A stretch of 64,000 nt of DNA from Apoderus coryli (GCA_911728435.2 OU452216.1:10118342-10182341); one strand, 5' to 3'. Positions 12,206 to 23,458 are shown, numbered from the stretch's first letter. A program made the numbers and translations. The notes: a model not told the origin generated them from the letters alone.

Positions 12206-14280
12206 GCATTATTTCTTCGAAAGCAGTGTTTTTCCTTTAATAATACAGATATCGGTATGTATCAAAAAACGAGACGTTCAGAAAAGATGGGGCTTCAAAA
12301 TGTTGTAAAAAAGATCATTATTCCGTCGTGAGTTTTTTCTACAGGGTGTTGCAAAGCTTAGAGTAAAATGTAACTTTTTGTTGAACCCTGTATAACAACA
12401 AATCCGTTCGAAGTTTTTGAAGTTTCGATATGAAAAAATGATGACAAGAAAACAGCTTAAAACTCGGAAAAAAAATTGTCAAAATTGGTCGAATACTAAA
12501 AAAGTTATTTAGGATTGATTTTGAACAAAACAGTGTATAATAATGATTATCCTTGCATTATTTCTTTGAAACCAGTGTTTTTCCTTTAATAATACTGATA
12601 TCGACATGAATCAAAAAACAAGACGTTCAGAAAGGATGGGGCTTCAAAATTTTGTAAAAAAGATCATTATTCGGTCGTCAGTTTTTTCTACAGGGTGTTG
12701 CAAAGTTCAGAGTACAATGTAACTTTTTGTTCACCCCTGTATAACAACAAATCCGTTCGAAATTTTTAAAGTTTGGATATGAAAAAATGATGACAAGAAA
12801 ACAGCCTAAAACTCGAAAAAAAAATTGTCAAAATCGGTCGAATACTAAAAAAGTTATTTAGGATTGATTTTGAACAAAACAGTGTATAATAATGATTATG
12901 CTTGCATTATTTCTTTGAAACCAGTGTTTTTCCTTTAATAATACTGATATCGACATGAATCAAAAAACAATACGTTCAGAAAGGATGGGGCTTCAAAATT
13001 TTGTAAAAAATATCATTATTTGGTCGTCAGTTTTTTCTACAGGGTGTTGCAAAGTTTAGAGTAAAATGTAACTTTTTGTTGAACCCTGTATAACAACAAA
13101 TCCGTTCGAAGTTTTTGAAGTTTCGATATGAAAAAATGATGACAATAAAATGGCTTAAAACTCGGAAAAAAAATTGTCAAAATTGGTCGAATACTAAAAA
13201 AGTTATTTAGGATTGATTTTGAACAAAACAGTGTATAATAATGATTATCCTTGCATTATTTCTTTGAAACCAGTGTTTTTCCTTTAAGAATACAGATATC
13301 GGTATCAATCAAAAAACAAAACGTTCAGAAAAGATGGGGCTTCAAAATGTTGTAAAAAAGATCATTATTCCGTCGTGAGTTTTTTCTACAGGGTGTTGCA
13401 AAGTTTAGAGTAAAATGTAACTTTTTGTTCAACCCTGTATAACAACAAATCCGTTCGAAGTTTTTGAAGTTTCGATATGAAAAAATGATGACAATAAAAC
13501 GGTGTAAAACTGGGAAAAAAATTGTCAAAATTGGTCGAATACTAAAAAAGTTATTTAGGATTGATTTTGAACAAAACAGTGTATAATAATGATTATGCTT
13601 GCATTATTTCTTTGAAACCAGTGTTTTTCCTTTAATAATACTGATATCGACATGAATCAAAAAACAATACGTTCAGAAAGGATGGGGCTTCAAAATTTTG
13701 TAAAAAAGATCATTATTCCGTCGTGAGTTTTTTCTACAGGGTGTTGCAAAATTTAGAGTAAAATGTAACTTTTTGTTCAACCCGGTATAACAACAAATCC
13801 GTTCGAAATTTTTGAAGTTTCGATATGAAAAAATGATGACAAGAAAACGGCCTAAAACTCGAAAAAAAAATTGTCAAAATTGGTCGAATACTAAAAAAGT
13901 TATTTAGGATTGATTTTGAACAAAACAGTGTATAATAATGATTATCCTTGCATTATTTCTTTGAAACCAGTGTTTTTCCTTTAAGAATACATATATCAAT
14001 ATGAATCAAAAAACAGGATGTTCAGAAAAGATGGGGCTTCAAAATTTTGTAAAAAAAGATCATTATTCGGTCTTGAGTTTTTTCTACAGGGTGTTGCAAA
14101 ATTTAGAGTAAAATGTAACTTTTTGTTCACCCCTGTATAACAACAAATCCGTTCGAAATTTTTAAAGTTTGGATATGAAAAAATGATGACAATAAAACGG
14201 CCTAAAACTTGAAAAAAAAATTGTCAAAATTGATGAAATACTAAAAAAGTTATTTAGGATTGATTTTGAACAAAATTTTC
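12206..14280 (+). repeat. ~348-bp tandem repeat, six copies
   Basis: Unit starts (CATTATTTCTTTGAAACCAG) fall near 12207, 12558, 12905, 13255, 13603 and 13950, a period of about 348 bp. Each unit carries CTACAGGGTGTTGCAAA, CCTGTATAACAACAAATCCG, AAAAAATGATGACAA and ends in GAACAAAACAGTGTATAATAA. ACAGGGTG and its inverted partner CCCTGTAT resemble the termini of small mariner-type MITEs, so the unit may derive from one. There is no coding capacity. Confidence 0.9.
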
Positions 14281-15555
14281 GAACAAATGCGATCCACAAA
14301 TTAATATTTTACAGGGTGACCCGCAAGAAGAAGAAACGGTGGACTTCTGTCAGTCATCACTCATCACTTGAGCAGAAATGCATACTTACCAATGCTTCAT
14401 TCAGTCCGCTTATTAAAAATCCGTCCGATGCCTTTGTATGTGCGCATACCTTAAAATACAAACTTCTTCAGCTCTAGGAATATTCGCTTTTTCTCTCTGT
14501 TTCTATTTATTTATAATATAAGAGTAGGGGATTGTTTGGCGGCGAGTGCTGCAAATTGTGGACTTTTTATTGCACTGCTACCTAGAGATACGTAAACGGT
14601 GTGAGAAAATTCGAGAAGAGATAAATAAGTTAGATGAGAGAAACCGGGGGTTAAAAGTTGGAAGTTTGTTTTTCGCATTATTGTACCTCTAGAGAATATT
14701 AGAAATAAACATACCAACCTTTGTCCTTATGTAATAACAAATAAATAAGTAAATAAATAGCTTAAACTACCCAACAAATAAGTTGCCTTACAGGAACCAA
14801 AGAACGCATTGTCAATAAAGTTCATCGCTAGCAATTAATAAACTCCCAAATTTAGAAAATTGCCCCCGTCTACTTTGACTTTATTTATGCAAAAAAAAAC
14901 TAATATAAGTCATTGTGAAAACGAGAACAACTTCTATCACAAAACTCAACTCATATAACTAACTCTAAACGAAGTATCTTTTCAATTATACAAAAATGCT
15001 TTAGCTCCAAAGAAACTGTTTTTGAATAAACTTCCGTCCGTTCTCGGTTGTCGTCAACTTTCTCCTTTATCTCATCTTTTTCTTCCTTTTAATTCTAAAA
15101 CTTCACATCGAGAGAAAAAAAGAGTAGCTATAGCAAAAGAAATAATAATAAAAAAGGAAGCAAAAACTTTTTCCCGTTTTTAAGAATGTTCATCATCATT
15201 TTCCGATATTAATAACGTGGAAGGAGTTGGATTTTTCAAACGGAAATCGATGTTATTTTTCTATTAAAATGACGACTTTTTAACTTGTTTTAAAAACTTT
15301 TCGGCGAACATAATTAATCTTACAGATGGAAAGTTGATGACGATGATAGGAGATTGGAAAATAGTTTTCTTTTGTGCATATTTTAATAATACATGCCTTT
15401 TGCGTAATTACACTGGGAAAGAGCAAGGATAGCTCCTTACATTGGCGTCCTTTACAACGAGAAGAGATTGAAGAAAACTAAATTTTTCTACTTTATTTAA
15501 AAAACAATTTGATAATCAATAATTATTGTAACTAAAAACCCATACCATTGGTCTT
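14281..15555. other. CARP intron, no feature recognised
   Basis: AT-rich intronic sequence. ACAGGGTGACCCGC near 14311 resembles a MITE terminus, but no partner end was found. The frame at 14511-14717 on the minus strand has no family character. Confidence 0.4.
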
Positions 15556-15642
15556 TTTTTTTTTGAAAGCGTCCCGGTCTCACTGCAGCCTCATGGGCTC
15601 CCTGTATGTCCAGGAAGGTTGCAAGTAGAACCTCCCTGCTCT
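15556..15642 (-). mobile_element. Short retroposed insertion with A-tail and 11-bp target duplication
   Basis: A GC-rich ~78-bp segment with a poly-T run at its left end is flanked by CCATTGGTCTT at 15545-15555 and 15643-15653. Read on the minus strand it is a GC-rich 3' end (ending GACCGGGACGCTTTC) followed by about ten A residues. This is the signature of target-primed reverse transcription of a 5'-truncated SINE, LINE or small RNA. I do not recognise the source. Confidence 0.8.
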
Positions 15643-15653
15643 CCATTGGTCTT

Positions 15654-16059
15654 AGTCGAATATATTATTAGAATTACATTAGCATGCAAAGCAAACATTA
15701 GTGTGAGTCGTTACAAACTTGATTGATGATAGAGAGAGAAGAAGAGAAAGAGTTAACATCGTGTTTGTTTATCTCAGTAAAATATACCAATTAATGGTGA
15801 ATATATATGTTTTAATTATCGTGTTTGATGTCAGTGTGTAGATAAAAATACAGTGATTACGATAAAATTGGTTTTGATTGTATTTGAGCAATACTATAGT
15901 TGCAGTGCTTGTATAATTTCTGTAACTTAAACATTTTCCTATATTAAATATCTGATATCTTGTCTTATCGATAAATTGATAAGAACACGAAATATAGCGT
16001 GAGTTCGAATTTCAAATATAAATAAATAAATATATGCATTAAAATAAATCAGAACTTAA
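15654..16059. other. CARP intron upstream of the retrotransposon
   Basis: No exon was found. The 5' boundary of the downstream non-LTR element could lie in this stretch; no clear target-site duplication could be assigned. Confidence 0.35.
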
Positions 16060-16135
16060 GCCGGGTTCACACTATTGTATTGTGCCTGTTTAAAATTGTT
16101 CGATCTGCAGACGATAGATAGTCATACTAATTGCA

Positions 16136-17125
16136 ATGGAATCGTCGTCTGCTTGCGGGGAGTGTGCTGTGGTAATCAAAGCAAATGGACGTTCAATTGA
16201 GTGTATGGAGTGTAGAACTTGGTACCACAAAGGCTGCTCACAACTTACTAATGTAGAGTTTAATGAACTTGTTTCCAAAGTGAAGAAAAGCAAAACGCAT
16301 GGATGGATTTGTCAGGCGTGTCGCCTTGTAAGACCAACAAGTAGGCAAAGCCTCGGAGCTGGTTCTCAACCAATTGCGAAAAATTTGGATCGGTCACGGG
16401 AATTGAACTTCAAATTTCCAGATGATATTGACATCATGTTAACTAAGGATAATGTTGACATGAGGGATATTATTAACATTATGGCACAGCTCTATAAATT
16501 GATATTAGAGCAGAGAAATGACATTCGACATCTGGTTGAAGATTCCATACGTCAGAAAGAAGAGATGACAAATAATATTGCGAATATTGCGAATAGAATA
16601 GAGCGTGTTGAACTTGAACTAGATAATTTTAAGGATCGCATGGTAAATGTAAACGAAAATGACTCTAATGCAAATACCAACCACGAGGATGTAATAAATG
16701 AAATTGCAGAACGGCAAAAGCGAGAGAGCAACATTATTATTTATAAAATGCCTCTATCCTCTGACCAATCAGATTCTGATACCGATTGTGTTAAGGATAT
16801 ACTAAACACTATATGTCCGGATATTCAAACGAATGAAATTAAAATTTTGAGAATGGGTAAGAGCAATAACACTCGGAACGGGAATCCGCCTCCTATTAGG
16901 GTTACGTTATCATCCAGGGAACAGGTTTTTGACGTAATGAGAAACAAACGGAAACTTCCTGATCGGTACAGAAGTATAAATATATCAACGGATCAAACAC
17001 GTATGCAAAGGGATGTGTATAAACGAGTTCGTTCACAGTTGGACGAAAGAAGGTCGAAAGGTGAAAATAATTTATATATTAAATATATTAACGGTACACC
17101 CACTATTATTAAAGCAAAAAACTGA
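16136..17125 (+). CDS. Retrotransposon ORF1 protein, PHD finger
   Basis: A 329-residue RNA-binding/chaperone-type ORF1. Residues 7-62 form a Cys4-His-Cys3 PHD-type zinc finger: C7/C10, C23/C26, H31/C34, C59/C62, with the usual aromatic W57 before the last pair. Residues about 115-175 are rich in heptad I, L and E and look coiled-coil (trimerisation in related proteins). Residues about 190-325 resemble the RRM-like plus C-terminal domain of LINE ORF1 proteins (RESNIIIYKMP, RVTLSSREQV). The ATG at 16136 is the first in frame. The stop TGA at 17123 is immediately preceded by the heptamer A AAA AAC. Confidence 0.9.
   Translation: MESSSACGECAVVIKANGRSIECMECRTWYHKGCSQLTNVEFNELVSKVKKSKTHGWICQACRLVRPTSRQSLGAGSQPIAKNLDRSRELNFKFPDDIDIMLTKDNVDMRDIINIMAQLYKLILEQRNDIRHLVEDSIRQKEEMTNNIANIANRIERVELELDNFKDRMVNVNENDSNANTNHEDVINEIAERQKRESNIIIYKMPLSSDQSDSDTDCVKDILNTICPDIQTNEIKILRMGKSNNTRNGNPPPIRVTLSSREQVFDVMRNKRKLPDRYRSINISTDQTRMQRDVYKRVRSQLDERRSKGENNLYIKYINGTPTIIKAKN
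17116..17122 (+). promoter_or_regulatory. Candidate -1 ribosomal frameshift site joining ORF1 and ORF2
   Basis: In ORF1 frame the sequence reads GCA AAA AAC TGA. A AAA AAC fits the X XXY YYZ rule exactly and abuts the stop. A -1 slip gives AAA AAA CTG AAG ATT, which is the ORF2 frame. ORF2 has no ATG before its endonuclease core, so a fusion, or reinitiation at a non-AUG codon, is needed to make a full protein. No downstream pseudoknot was modelled. Confidence 0.6.
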
Positions 17126-19908
17126 AGATTAAATTTGGACATTTAAATGTACGTTCACTAATAAAAAATTTTGTGTCAGTTAAAGAATTTTTATCTGTAA
17201 ATTTGTATGATATTTTAGCTATAAGTGAAAGTTGGCTTGATTATGAATACCCAAGTAAATATGTAACAATTGTAGGTTACAGTTTAATTAGATTAGATCG
17301 ACCCACAAGGGGTGGTGGTTTAGTTATTTATCACAAAAATGACTTTAAAGTTGAAACTATATTTTCACAAATTAGTGACACAGGTTTAGAACAATTGGGC
17401 ATTGCAGTTGGTTATCAGCATGTTAAACTTGGTGTTTGTGTTGCATACAGAGCACCCAATATCAGTATTAATTCAATTTTAGAACTATCTGAAAGTTTGG
17501 AGGCCTTGCTCATGGAGACAGGTTACTTAATCATGATGGGAGATTTGAATGTGAATTTTTTGCAGACAGGCTCAGCTGAAGTCGAGAAAGTTTTGTCAAT
17601 ATGTAATAATTTCAACTTGATTCAGGTTATAAATGAGCCAACTAGGGTCACTAATGCGGGTCAATCACTTATTGATATAATTTGTATCAGTGAAAATCTG
17701 ATTCTTGATTCGTCGGGTACTGAAGATCTTCACTGTAATAGTGATCATCTGCTTGTCTACTGTAGTCTGTTTTTTAAACTTAATAAGAGAAAACCAACTG
17801 CTATTACCTACAGAGACTTTGGGAGCTTTGACACTGTGGAATTTGCAAGTGATGCTGAGCTTATTCCATGGGGTGATGTCGACTTGGTTCAAGACTTGAA
17901 TCAAAGAACTAATCTACTAAATGATTGCATTTTGAACTTGTTTGACAAGCATGCTCCTGTTAAACATATTCTTGTTAAGCGTCCTTATCAACCGTATATT
18001 ACTTACACGATTAAACAAATGATTAAACTAAAACAAAGAGCTTTTAAAAGATATTTAAGTACTGGGACCACTGCTTCGAGACAATATTATGTAGAATTGC
18101 GTAATTATGTAAAAAGTGCGATCATAGCAGAAAAAAAAGCATATTTTCGGTTTACCTTAAATAATCAGTCTAATCCAAAACAGCTTTGGCGTAGCGTTTC
18201 TCAAATGGGATTGTCTACTGGTAAAAGTAAAAATAATGAACTGCCTGAATATCTGCAATTACCCGATCAGTTGAATGACTATTTCTTGAACGCGTCTGGT
18301 CAATCTGTCATAAGCGCGGAAAAATTGAGATTTTTTGATAGTAACAGATTTATACAAAATGCTTCTTTTCGATTTGATGCAGTTACGAATACTGACGTGA
18401 TGAATAGTATGAAATCAATAAAGTCCAATTCTTATGGTGTAGATAATATAAATATAAAAATGTTAAGTCTAGTCATGCCCCACTGTGTAAGCGTTATAAC
18501 AGACCTTTTTAATGACTCGTTGGGCTCTGGCATTTTTCCTGACATATGGAAAAGTGCCAACGTCATTCCAATTCCGAAAGTGGATTCACCCTCTTCTTAC
18601 AATGAGCTTAGGCCAATCAACATTTTGCCGGCACTTTCGAAAATGTTTGAACGTCTTGTAAGCAATCAAATTCAGGATTATTTGCGGCTACATAATGTGC
18701 TACCTTCTGAGCAGTCAGGTTTTAGGAAAAAACATAGTACTAATACCGCCTTGTTAAAGGTAGTGGATGACTTATCAAGCGCCGTCGATAAATCTCAGTC
18801 TGTTGTCCTAATTTTATTGGATCAAAGTAAAGCCTTTGACCTTGTTAACTTTGAAATGCTTTTAGCGAAATTAAGATACTTGGGCTTCGATGATGCGTCT
18901 GTGAAGTGGTTCAGAAGTTATCTTTTTAATAGAAAACAGCGGGTTAAGCTAAAATCAAAAATTTCTAGCTTTGGTGAGACGTTGGGGGGAGTTCCTCAGG
19001 GCAGCATCCTTGGACCTCTACTTTTTTCAGTATTTACATTTGATATTGGATTTTTAATTCAAAAACTGAAGCTTCATATGTATGCGGATGATGTACAGTT
19101 ATACTTTCCTTTTGAAATTAGTGAGACAGAAAATGCATTTGTGGATATTAACAATGATTTGGGGATGTTTTCTGGTTGGTGTAAAGACAACGGACTTAGA
19201 ATTAACCCAAATAAAACGCTCGCCTTATGTATTGGCAATAAACGCAACAGTGATAGTATTAAATTAAATTATGGTGTGTCTGTTGATGACGTTGCTGTTC
19301 GATGGGTTTCAAGTGCTCGTAATCTTGGAGTTATTCTTGATGACGATCTCAAGTTTGAATCACACTGTTCTTCTGTATATAAAAATTGTTTTTTTAAGCT
19401 TAGGTCACTGCATCAATTGAAACATATTCTTGATGAGGGAACTAAATTGAAAATTGTTAAGTCACTTATTTATCCGCATATTGACTATTGTTCCCCAGTA
19501 TATTATCGATCCTTAACTAACTTTAACCAGAACAAAATTCAAAGGATTCAAAACGCTTGTGTTAGATTTATTTGTAACGTCCCATATCGTGCTCATATCA
19601 CACCTTTCTTAACTCAGCTTCATGAACCTAAGATAAATCTTAGGACTGAATATTTGTATGTGATGATGCTGTACAGAATTTATACTTCGAAGACTCCCAA
19701 ATATCTTTATGAATTATTGAGACTACGATCGAGTGTACATGGTGTGAATATACGTTTTAACAATTTTACAATTCCGCAACATGCAAGTAGTAAATTTGAG
19801 GGCTGCTTCTCGTATGTTGCACCATCTTTATTGAACAAATACTATAACTTACTGAAACTGCCACCTATACAATTTCAAAATAATTTAAAAGCTATATTAT
19901 TTAATTAA
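17122..19908 (+). CDS. Retrotransposon ORF2: APE endonuclease and reverse transcriptase
   Basis: The frame runs from the ORF1 stop to TAA at 19906-19908 with no internal stop. The endonuclease comes first: FGHLNVRSL (catalytic N), SESWL (E), RGGGLVIY, YRAPN, GDLNVNF (D and N), SDHLLV (D-H). The reverse transcriptase follows: LRPINILPALSK, QSGFRKKHST, LLDQSKAFDLV (motif A Asp), GGVPQGSILGPLLF (motif B), YADDVQLY (motif C, TAT at 19081) and the thumb and C-terminal IDYCSPVYY, IQRIQNACVRF. All catalytic residues are present. The first in-frame ATG lies past the YRAPN motif, about 130 codons in, so it cannot be the functional start. The first GTG in frame is at 17173. Confidence 0.92.
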   Translation: MKIKFGHLNVRSLIKNFVSVKEFLSVNLYDILAISESWLDYEYPSKYVTIVGYSLIRLDRPTRGGGLVIYHKNDFKVETIFSQISDTGLEQLGIAVGYQHVKLGVCVAYRAPNISINSILELSESLEALLMETGYLIMMGDLNVNFLQTGSAEVEKVLSICNNFNLIQVINEPTRVTNAGQSLIDIICISENLILDSSGTEDLHCNSDHLLVYCSLFFKLNKRKPTAITYRDFGSFDTVEFASDAELIPWGDVDLVQDLNQRTNLLNDCILNLFDKHAPVKHILVKRPYQPYITYTIKQMIKLKQRAFKRYLSTGTTASRQYYVELRNYVKSAIIAEKKAYFRFTLNNQSNPKQLWRSVSQMGLSTGKSKNNELPEYLQLPDQLNDYFLNASGQSVISAEKLRFFDSNRFIQNASFRFDAVTNTDVMNSMKSIKSNSYGVDNINIKMLSLVMPHCVSVITDLFNDSLGSGIFPDIWKSANVIPIPKVDSPSSYNELRPINILPALSKMFERLVSNQIQDYLRLHNVLPSEQSGFRKKHSTNTALLKVVDDLSSAVDKSQSVVLILLDQSKAFDLVNFEMLLAKLRYLGFDDASVKWFRSYLFNRKQRVKLKSKISSFGETLGGVPQGSILGPLLFSVFTFDIGFLIQKLKLHMYADDVQLYFPFEISETENAFVDINNDLGMFSGWCKDNGLRINPNKTLALCIGNKRNSDSIKLNYGVSVDDVAVRWVSSARNLGVILDDDLKFESHCSSVYKNCFFKLRSLHQLKHILDEGTKLKIVKSLIYPHIDYCSPVYYRSLTNFNQNKIQRIQNACVRFICNVPYRAHITPFLTQLHEPKINLRTEYLYVMMLYRIYTSKTPKYLYELLRLRSSVHGVNIRFNNFTIPQHASSKFEGCFSYVAPSLLNKYYNLLKLPPIQFQNNLKAILFN

Positions 19909-20279
19909 ATCTTAACACGGTCTCAAAAAATTGGATATTTTGTTTTTTTCTTTGTTTTCGATGTTTTTTTTTTCTTTTTTGGTGATTTTCTTTTTTTTTC
20001 TTTTTCTTCTTTATTATTGTGAATTTACAAATATAGGTAGAGTGGAAGAATGGCCATGAGCCAAATCTCTTGCCTTTTGCAGAAGTATGATATTTATATA
20101 TTATGTTACTAAAATAATATTCATATTATGTTATTAAAATGTGGTACATATTGTATTTGTATTTTTTGGTACATATTTGTATTTTCTTTTGAATTTTATA
20201 CTTGTGCAATAAACGGTTTATTTATTTGTTTATTTATTTATTTACCGTTCAGATACGAATACAGAGCTTGATGACTTTT

Positions 20280-20720
20280 ACAATAGAAAGAGTATAATGT
20301 AACTTTTTGTTCAACCCTGTATAACAACAAATCCGTTCGAAGTTTTTGAAGTTTCGATATAAAAAAATGATGACAATAAAATTGCCTAAAACTCGAAAAA
20401 AAAATTGTCAAAATTGGTCGAATACTAAAAAAGTTATTTAGGATTGATTTTGAACAAAACAGTGTATAATAATGATTATCCTTGCATTATTCCTTTGAAA
20501 CCAGTGTTTTTCCTTTAAGAATACAGATATCGGTATCAATCAAAAAGCAAAATGTTCAGAAAAGATGGGGCTTCAAAATGTTGTAAAAAATATCATTATA
20601 GATAGAGTAAAATGTAACTTTTTGTTCACCCCTGTATAACACCGAATCCGCTCGAAATTTTTGAAGTTTCGATATGAAAAAATGATGAGAATAAAACGGC
20701 GTAAAACTCGAAAAAAAGGC
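20280..20720 (+). repeat. Fragments of the ~348-bp tandem repeat
   Basis: About one and a quarter degraded units of the repeat at 12.2-14.3 kb recur here (AATGTAACTTTTTGTTCAACC, AAATCCGTTCGAAGTTTTTG, GATTGATTTTGAACAAAACA). A shortened second unit has lost the CTACAGGGTGTTGCAAA part. The first string is a landmark only. The retrotransposon lies between this fragment and the main array, with about 1.8 kb of other sequence. Confidence 0.8.
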
Positions 20721-21517
20721 AATAACCACTTTGGAAAATGTCACCTTGTGATGCATTCAAAAGCACAAAAAAATTATATACTAAAACGTCGTCTACGCTC
20801 ATGCATTTTAAAATGTTCATTCACTTACTTCCCAAAGTGATAGATGACCTCCTTCGCCGTATATACTTACCCCAATCCAGGTAGTCTCAGGAGAGTGAGA
20901 GGAGACAGAAGAGCGCAGGCAAAGACTTAACTAATGGAAGTTCCTGTACGAACAGGACCCCCTTCTGCACTATAACACAATCTGGAGTATATACGAGAAA
21001 TGAGTAATTGAAATTGCGAAGCCACATTTGGAATGAGAAGCTGTGGTTATTTTATTAGTAGTTGACGTAGGAATTTTTTGAAATCAGGAAGAATGATGCA
21101 GTGAAAATTTGCCACCTAAAATCTGAAGTAAAATGCGCTATAAGATAGCTATTCTAATCACGCACCAACATTTTCCGCTATTAGCGAATAAGTACAATAT
21201 TAAACTGTGCAGAGTACATAGTCAGAGAGGGCAATTATGTACAGTGAAGCACGAGCGTGCGTCATAAATATCGCCAAGAATAAACTAAACTACAGCTTCT
21301 TAACGACCTTCATCTGTATAGAATTTTTATAACATAGAAAAACCCTCATTTTCCCTATACCCATTATCCACTTTGTGCGGGAATACACAGTCTACTATTA
21401 AGAATTCTGTCACGCTCGTGAATTATGAGATATTACACCGCGCTAATTTAATTCATTACTTATTATGATTATGATAATCTAAATATACAAGGATTATTCA
21501 ACTACATTCCCATTTTA
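20721..21517. other. CARP intron, no feature recognised
   Basis: Non-repetitive AT-rich sequence with no supported exon or element. Confidence 0.4.
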
Positions 21518-22168
21518 ATGGAAATTTGTCTGCCCATTGTACTGTGGGGACGAATAATCCCAGTGTCAGCGGAGGACGTTGCAAGAGTCCTATCTAAATT
21601 CCCTAATAAAAAATCTACGGGTATAGACAGTATCCCAATAAAGGTATTAAAGGAATCTTCTGACGTGGTCTGTCCCATAATAGCGGAGTTGTCAAGTATG
21701 TCTGTACATCATGGGACATTCCCGGAGCAACTGAAGAGGTCCGTTATCATCCCATTACATAAAAAGGGTGATCGCAAATTATAGGCCAATAGCTTTAATA
21801 AGCACTGTGTCGAAGGTGATTGAGAAACTTGTGGCCGAGAGACTTTTTGAATTTTTAAGCCAGTGTGATGTGTTAAGCGGTTGTCAGCACGGATTTAGGC
21901 AAGGTTTTTCCACTGAAACCTGCACCGTCGAATTTGTTCAACAGGTTCATGATCTGATTGATAACGGCTCCCATGTAGTGGCTCTTTTATTCGATTTGTC
22001 CAGCGCATTTGACGTTGTTGATAGAGACTTTCTATGCCGAAAATTAGAACAAGTTGGCATATACGTGGACCGATACATTCTTATTTGAATGACCGAAAAA
22101 TCATGGTTAAAATTGAATGGGCACTCCTCAGGGAAGTATACTGGGCCCATTGCTATTTTTACTTTATA
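21518..22168 (+). pseudogene. Broken non-LTR reverse transcriptase, N-terminal part
   Basis: Remnant of a CR1/Jockey-type reverse transcriptase. The first frame (21518-21784) has FPNKKSTGIDSIPIKVLK and IIPLHKKGD. A frameshift near 21775 leads to NYRPIALISTVSKVIEKL, QHGFRQGFSTETC and LLFDLSSAFDVVDR (motif A). Another shift leads to SYLNDRK and a GTPQGSILGPLLF-like motif B around 22110-22165. It then stops at a mariner insertion. It continues at 23459, but the catalytic YADD region is missing. Confidence 0.85.
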
Positions 22169-23458
22169 TTGGGTCTGCTAGATAACTTTTTTTTTTTTGA
22201 AAATGCTATAAAAGAAAAACTGCTGAATATTTTCTCAAATTTCTTTTTTTATTTGAAAGTACAATCCTTCCGGTTAATAATGACAAATAATTTCATTCAA
22301 ATGGCTGCCTCGGCTGGCCATGCAGTAGCCTACACGATCGGTCCAATTTTTAAGCACATTATCGATTGTGTGCAGCTGTATTTCACCAATGGCTTCACGA
22401 ATATTGTCCTTTAAAGCGTCAATTGTCTCTGGCTTGTCGGCGTAACACTTATCTTTGACGGCACCTTACAAATAATAGTCCAACGGTGTCAAATCGCAGC
22501 TCCGAGGTGGCCAAACGACATCAGCTCTGCGGCTGATAATGCGATCTTCAAAAACAGGACGCAAAACATCGAGTGTGGCACGTAGGGCCGTCCTGTTGAA
22601 ACCAAATGTTGCCAATATCCTCCTCTTCAATTTTTGTGAACAAAAATTCGTTCAACATGGCCCGATAACGATCGCCATTGACTGTAACGGCCACTCCTTG
22701 CTCATTTTCGAAGAAAAATGGCCCAATTATGCCTCCGGACCAAAATCCGCATCAAACAGTGACTCGTTTTGGGTGCATCGGCTTTTCAATGTATGCGTGC
22801 GGGTTTTCTGTGCCCCAAATGCGCCAATTTTGCTTGTTTACATACCCGCCAAGATCAAAATGAGCTTCATCTGAAAAGATGATTTTTTTGGCAAAATCGG
22901 CATCTTCTGTAAGTCGATCGCAGGCCCACTGAGCGAAGCGAAAACCCATTGGATGGTCAGTTGGCTTCAACTCCTGAACCAATTGGACTTTGTATGGCGT
23001 CATACCAAGATCTTCATGCAAAATTCGTCTCAATGATGTCTCCGAAATGTTCAATTGTTGAGACCGACGGTGAATTGATGTTGATGGCGCTTCACGCACA
23101 CTTTCTGCCACAGCAGCAATATTCTCGGGTGTACGCACTGTTTTTGGCTTTTCACGCTTTGGTTTATCGATGAGGATGCCAGTTTCTTTCACTTTTTTCA
23201 CGAGATAACGAACATACGGAGCTGACGGTGCTTCTCTTCTTCCAAAATCCGTACGCAATTTTCGCACACATTCTGCAACATTACCATGATTTTCAAAGTA
23301 ATGTCGCAATATTTCCCAGCGTTGTTCAAGCGTATACACAACCATATTCGTTCAGCGGAAGGATAAAACTAATTATCTGTCAAATCAGACATGACCTAAG
23401 TGTTACCCTTCACGAAATAAGCACTAGTTGAAAAAAAAAAGTTAGATAGCGGATCCGA
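22169..23458 (-). mobile_element. Mariner (DD41D) transposon, copy 1
   Basis: A ~1290-bp element inserted in the reverse transcriptase remnant and flanked by TA on both sides. Its ends are imperfect inverted repeats: TTGGGTCTGCTAGATAACT at the left and the complement of GTTAGATAGCGGATCCGA at the right. The left end is followed by a T run. The layout matches copy 2 at 27514-28787, so ends and family were set by comparing the two. Confidence 0.88.
22190..23345 (-). pseudogene. Mariner transposase, copy 1, frameshifted
   Basis: The start at 23345 (MVVYTLEQRWEILRHYFENH) opens a 197-residue frame with paired helix-turn-helix domains (YVRYLVKKVKETG, SQQLNISETSLRRIL) and the first catalytic Asp in IIFSDEAHFDLGG. 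The frame then breaks. Compared with copy 2 it lacks about 14 bases near 22575, which shifts the second half including the QQDGATCH region. It retains about 10 bases near 22725 that copy 2 has lost. The element is therefore non-autonomous as it stands. Confidence 0.85.

Larger units (their letters stand above)
16060..20250 (+). mobile_element. Full-length non-LTR retrotransposon (Jockey/CR1 group)
   Basis: Two long frames without internal stops encode a PHD-finger ORF1 and an APE-endonuclease plus reverse transcriptase ORF2. A ~330-bp 3' UTR follows, ending in AATAAACGG and a TTTA-rich simple repeat (about 20208-20243). This layout fits the Jockey/CR1 group of LINEs. Intact frames suggest recent insertion into the CARP intron, in the gene's sense orientation. 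The outer boundaries are approximate because I could not find a target-site duplication. Confidence 0.85.

Noticed and set aside
22539..23431. Several + strand frames over the first mariner, and similar ones at 27928-28516
   Set aside because: Antisense to the transposase, repeated in both copies because the DNA is repeated.
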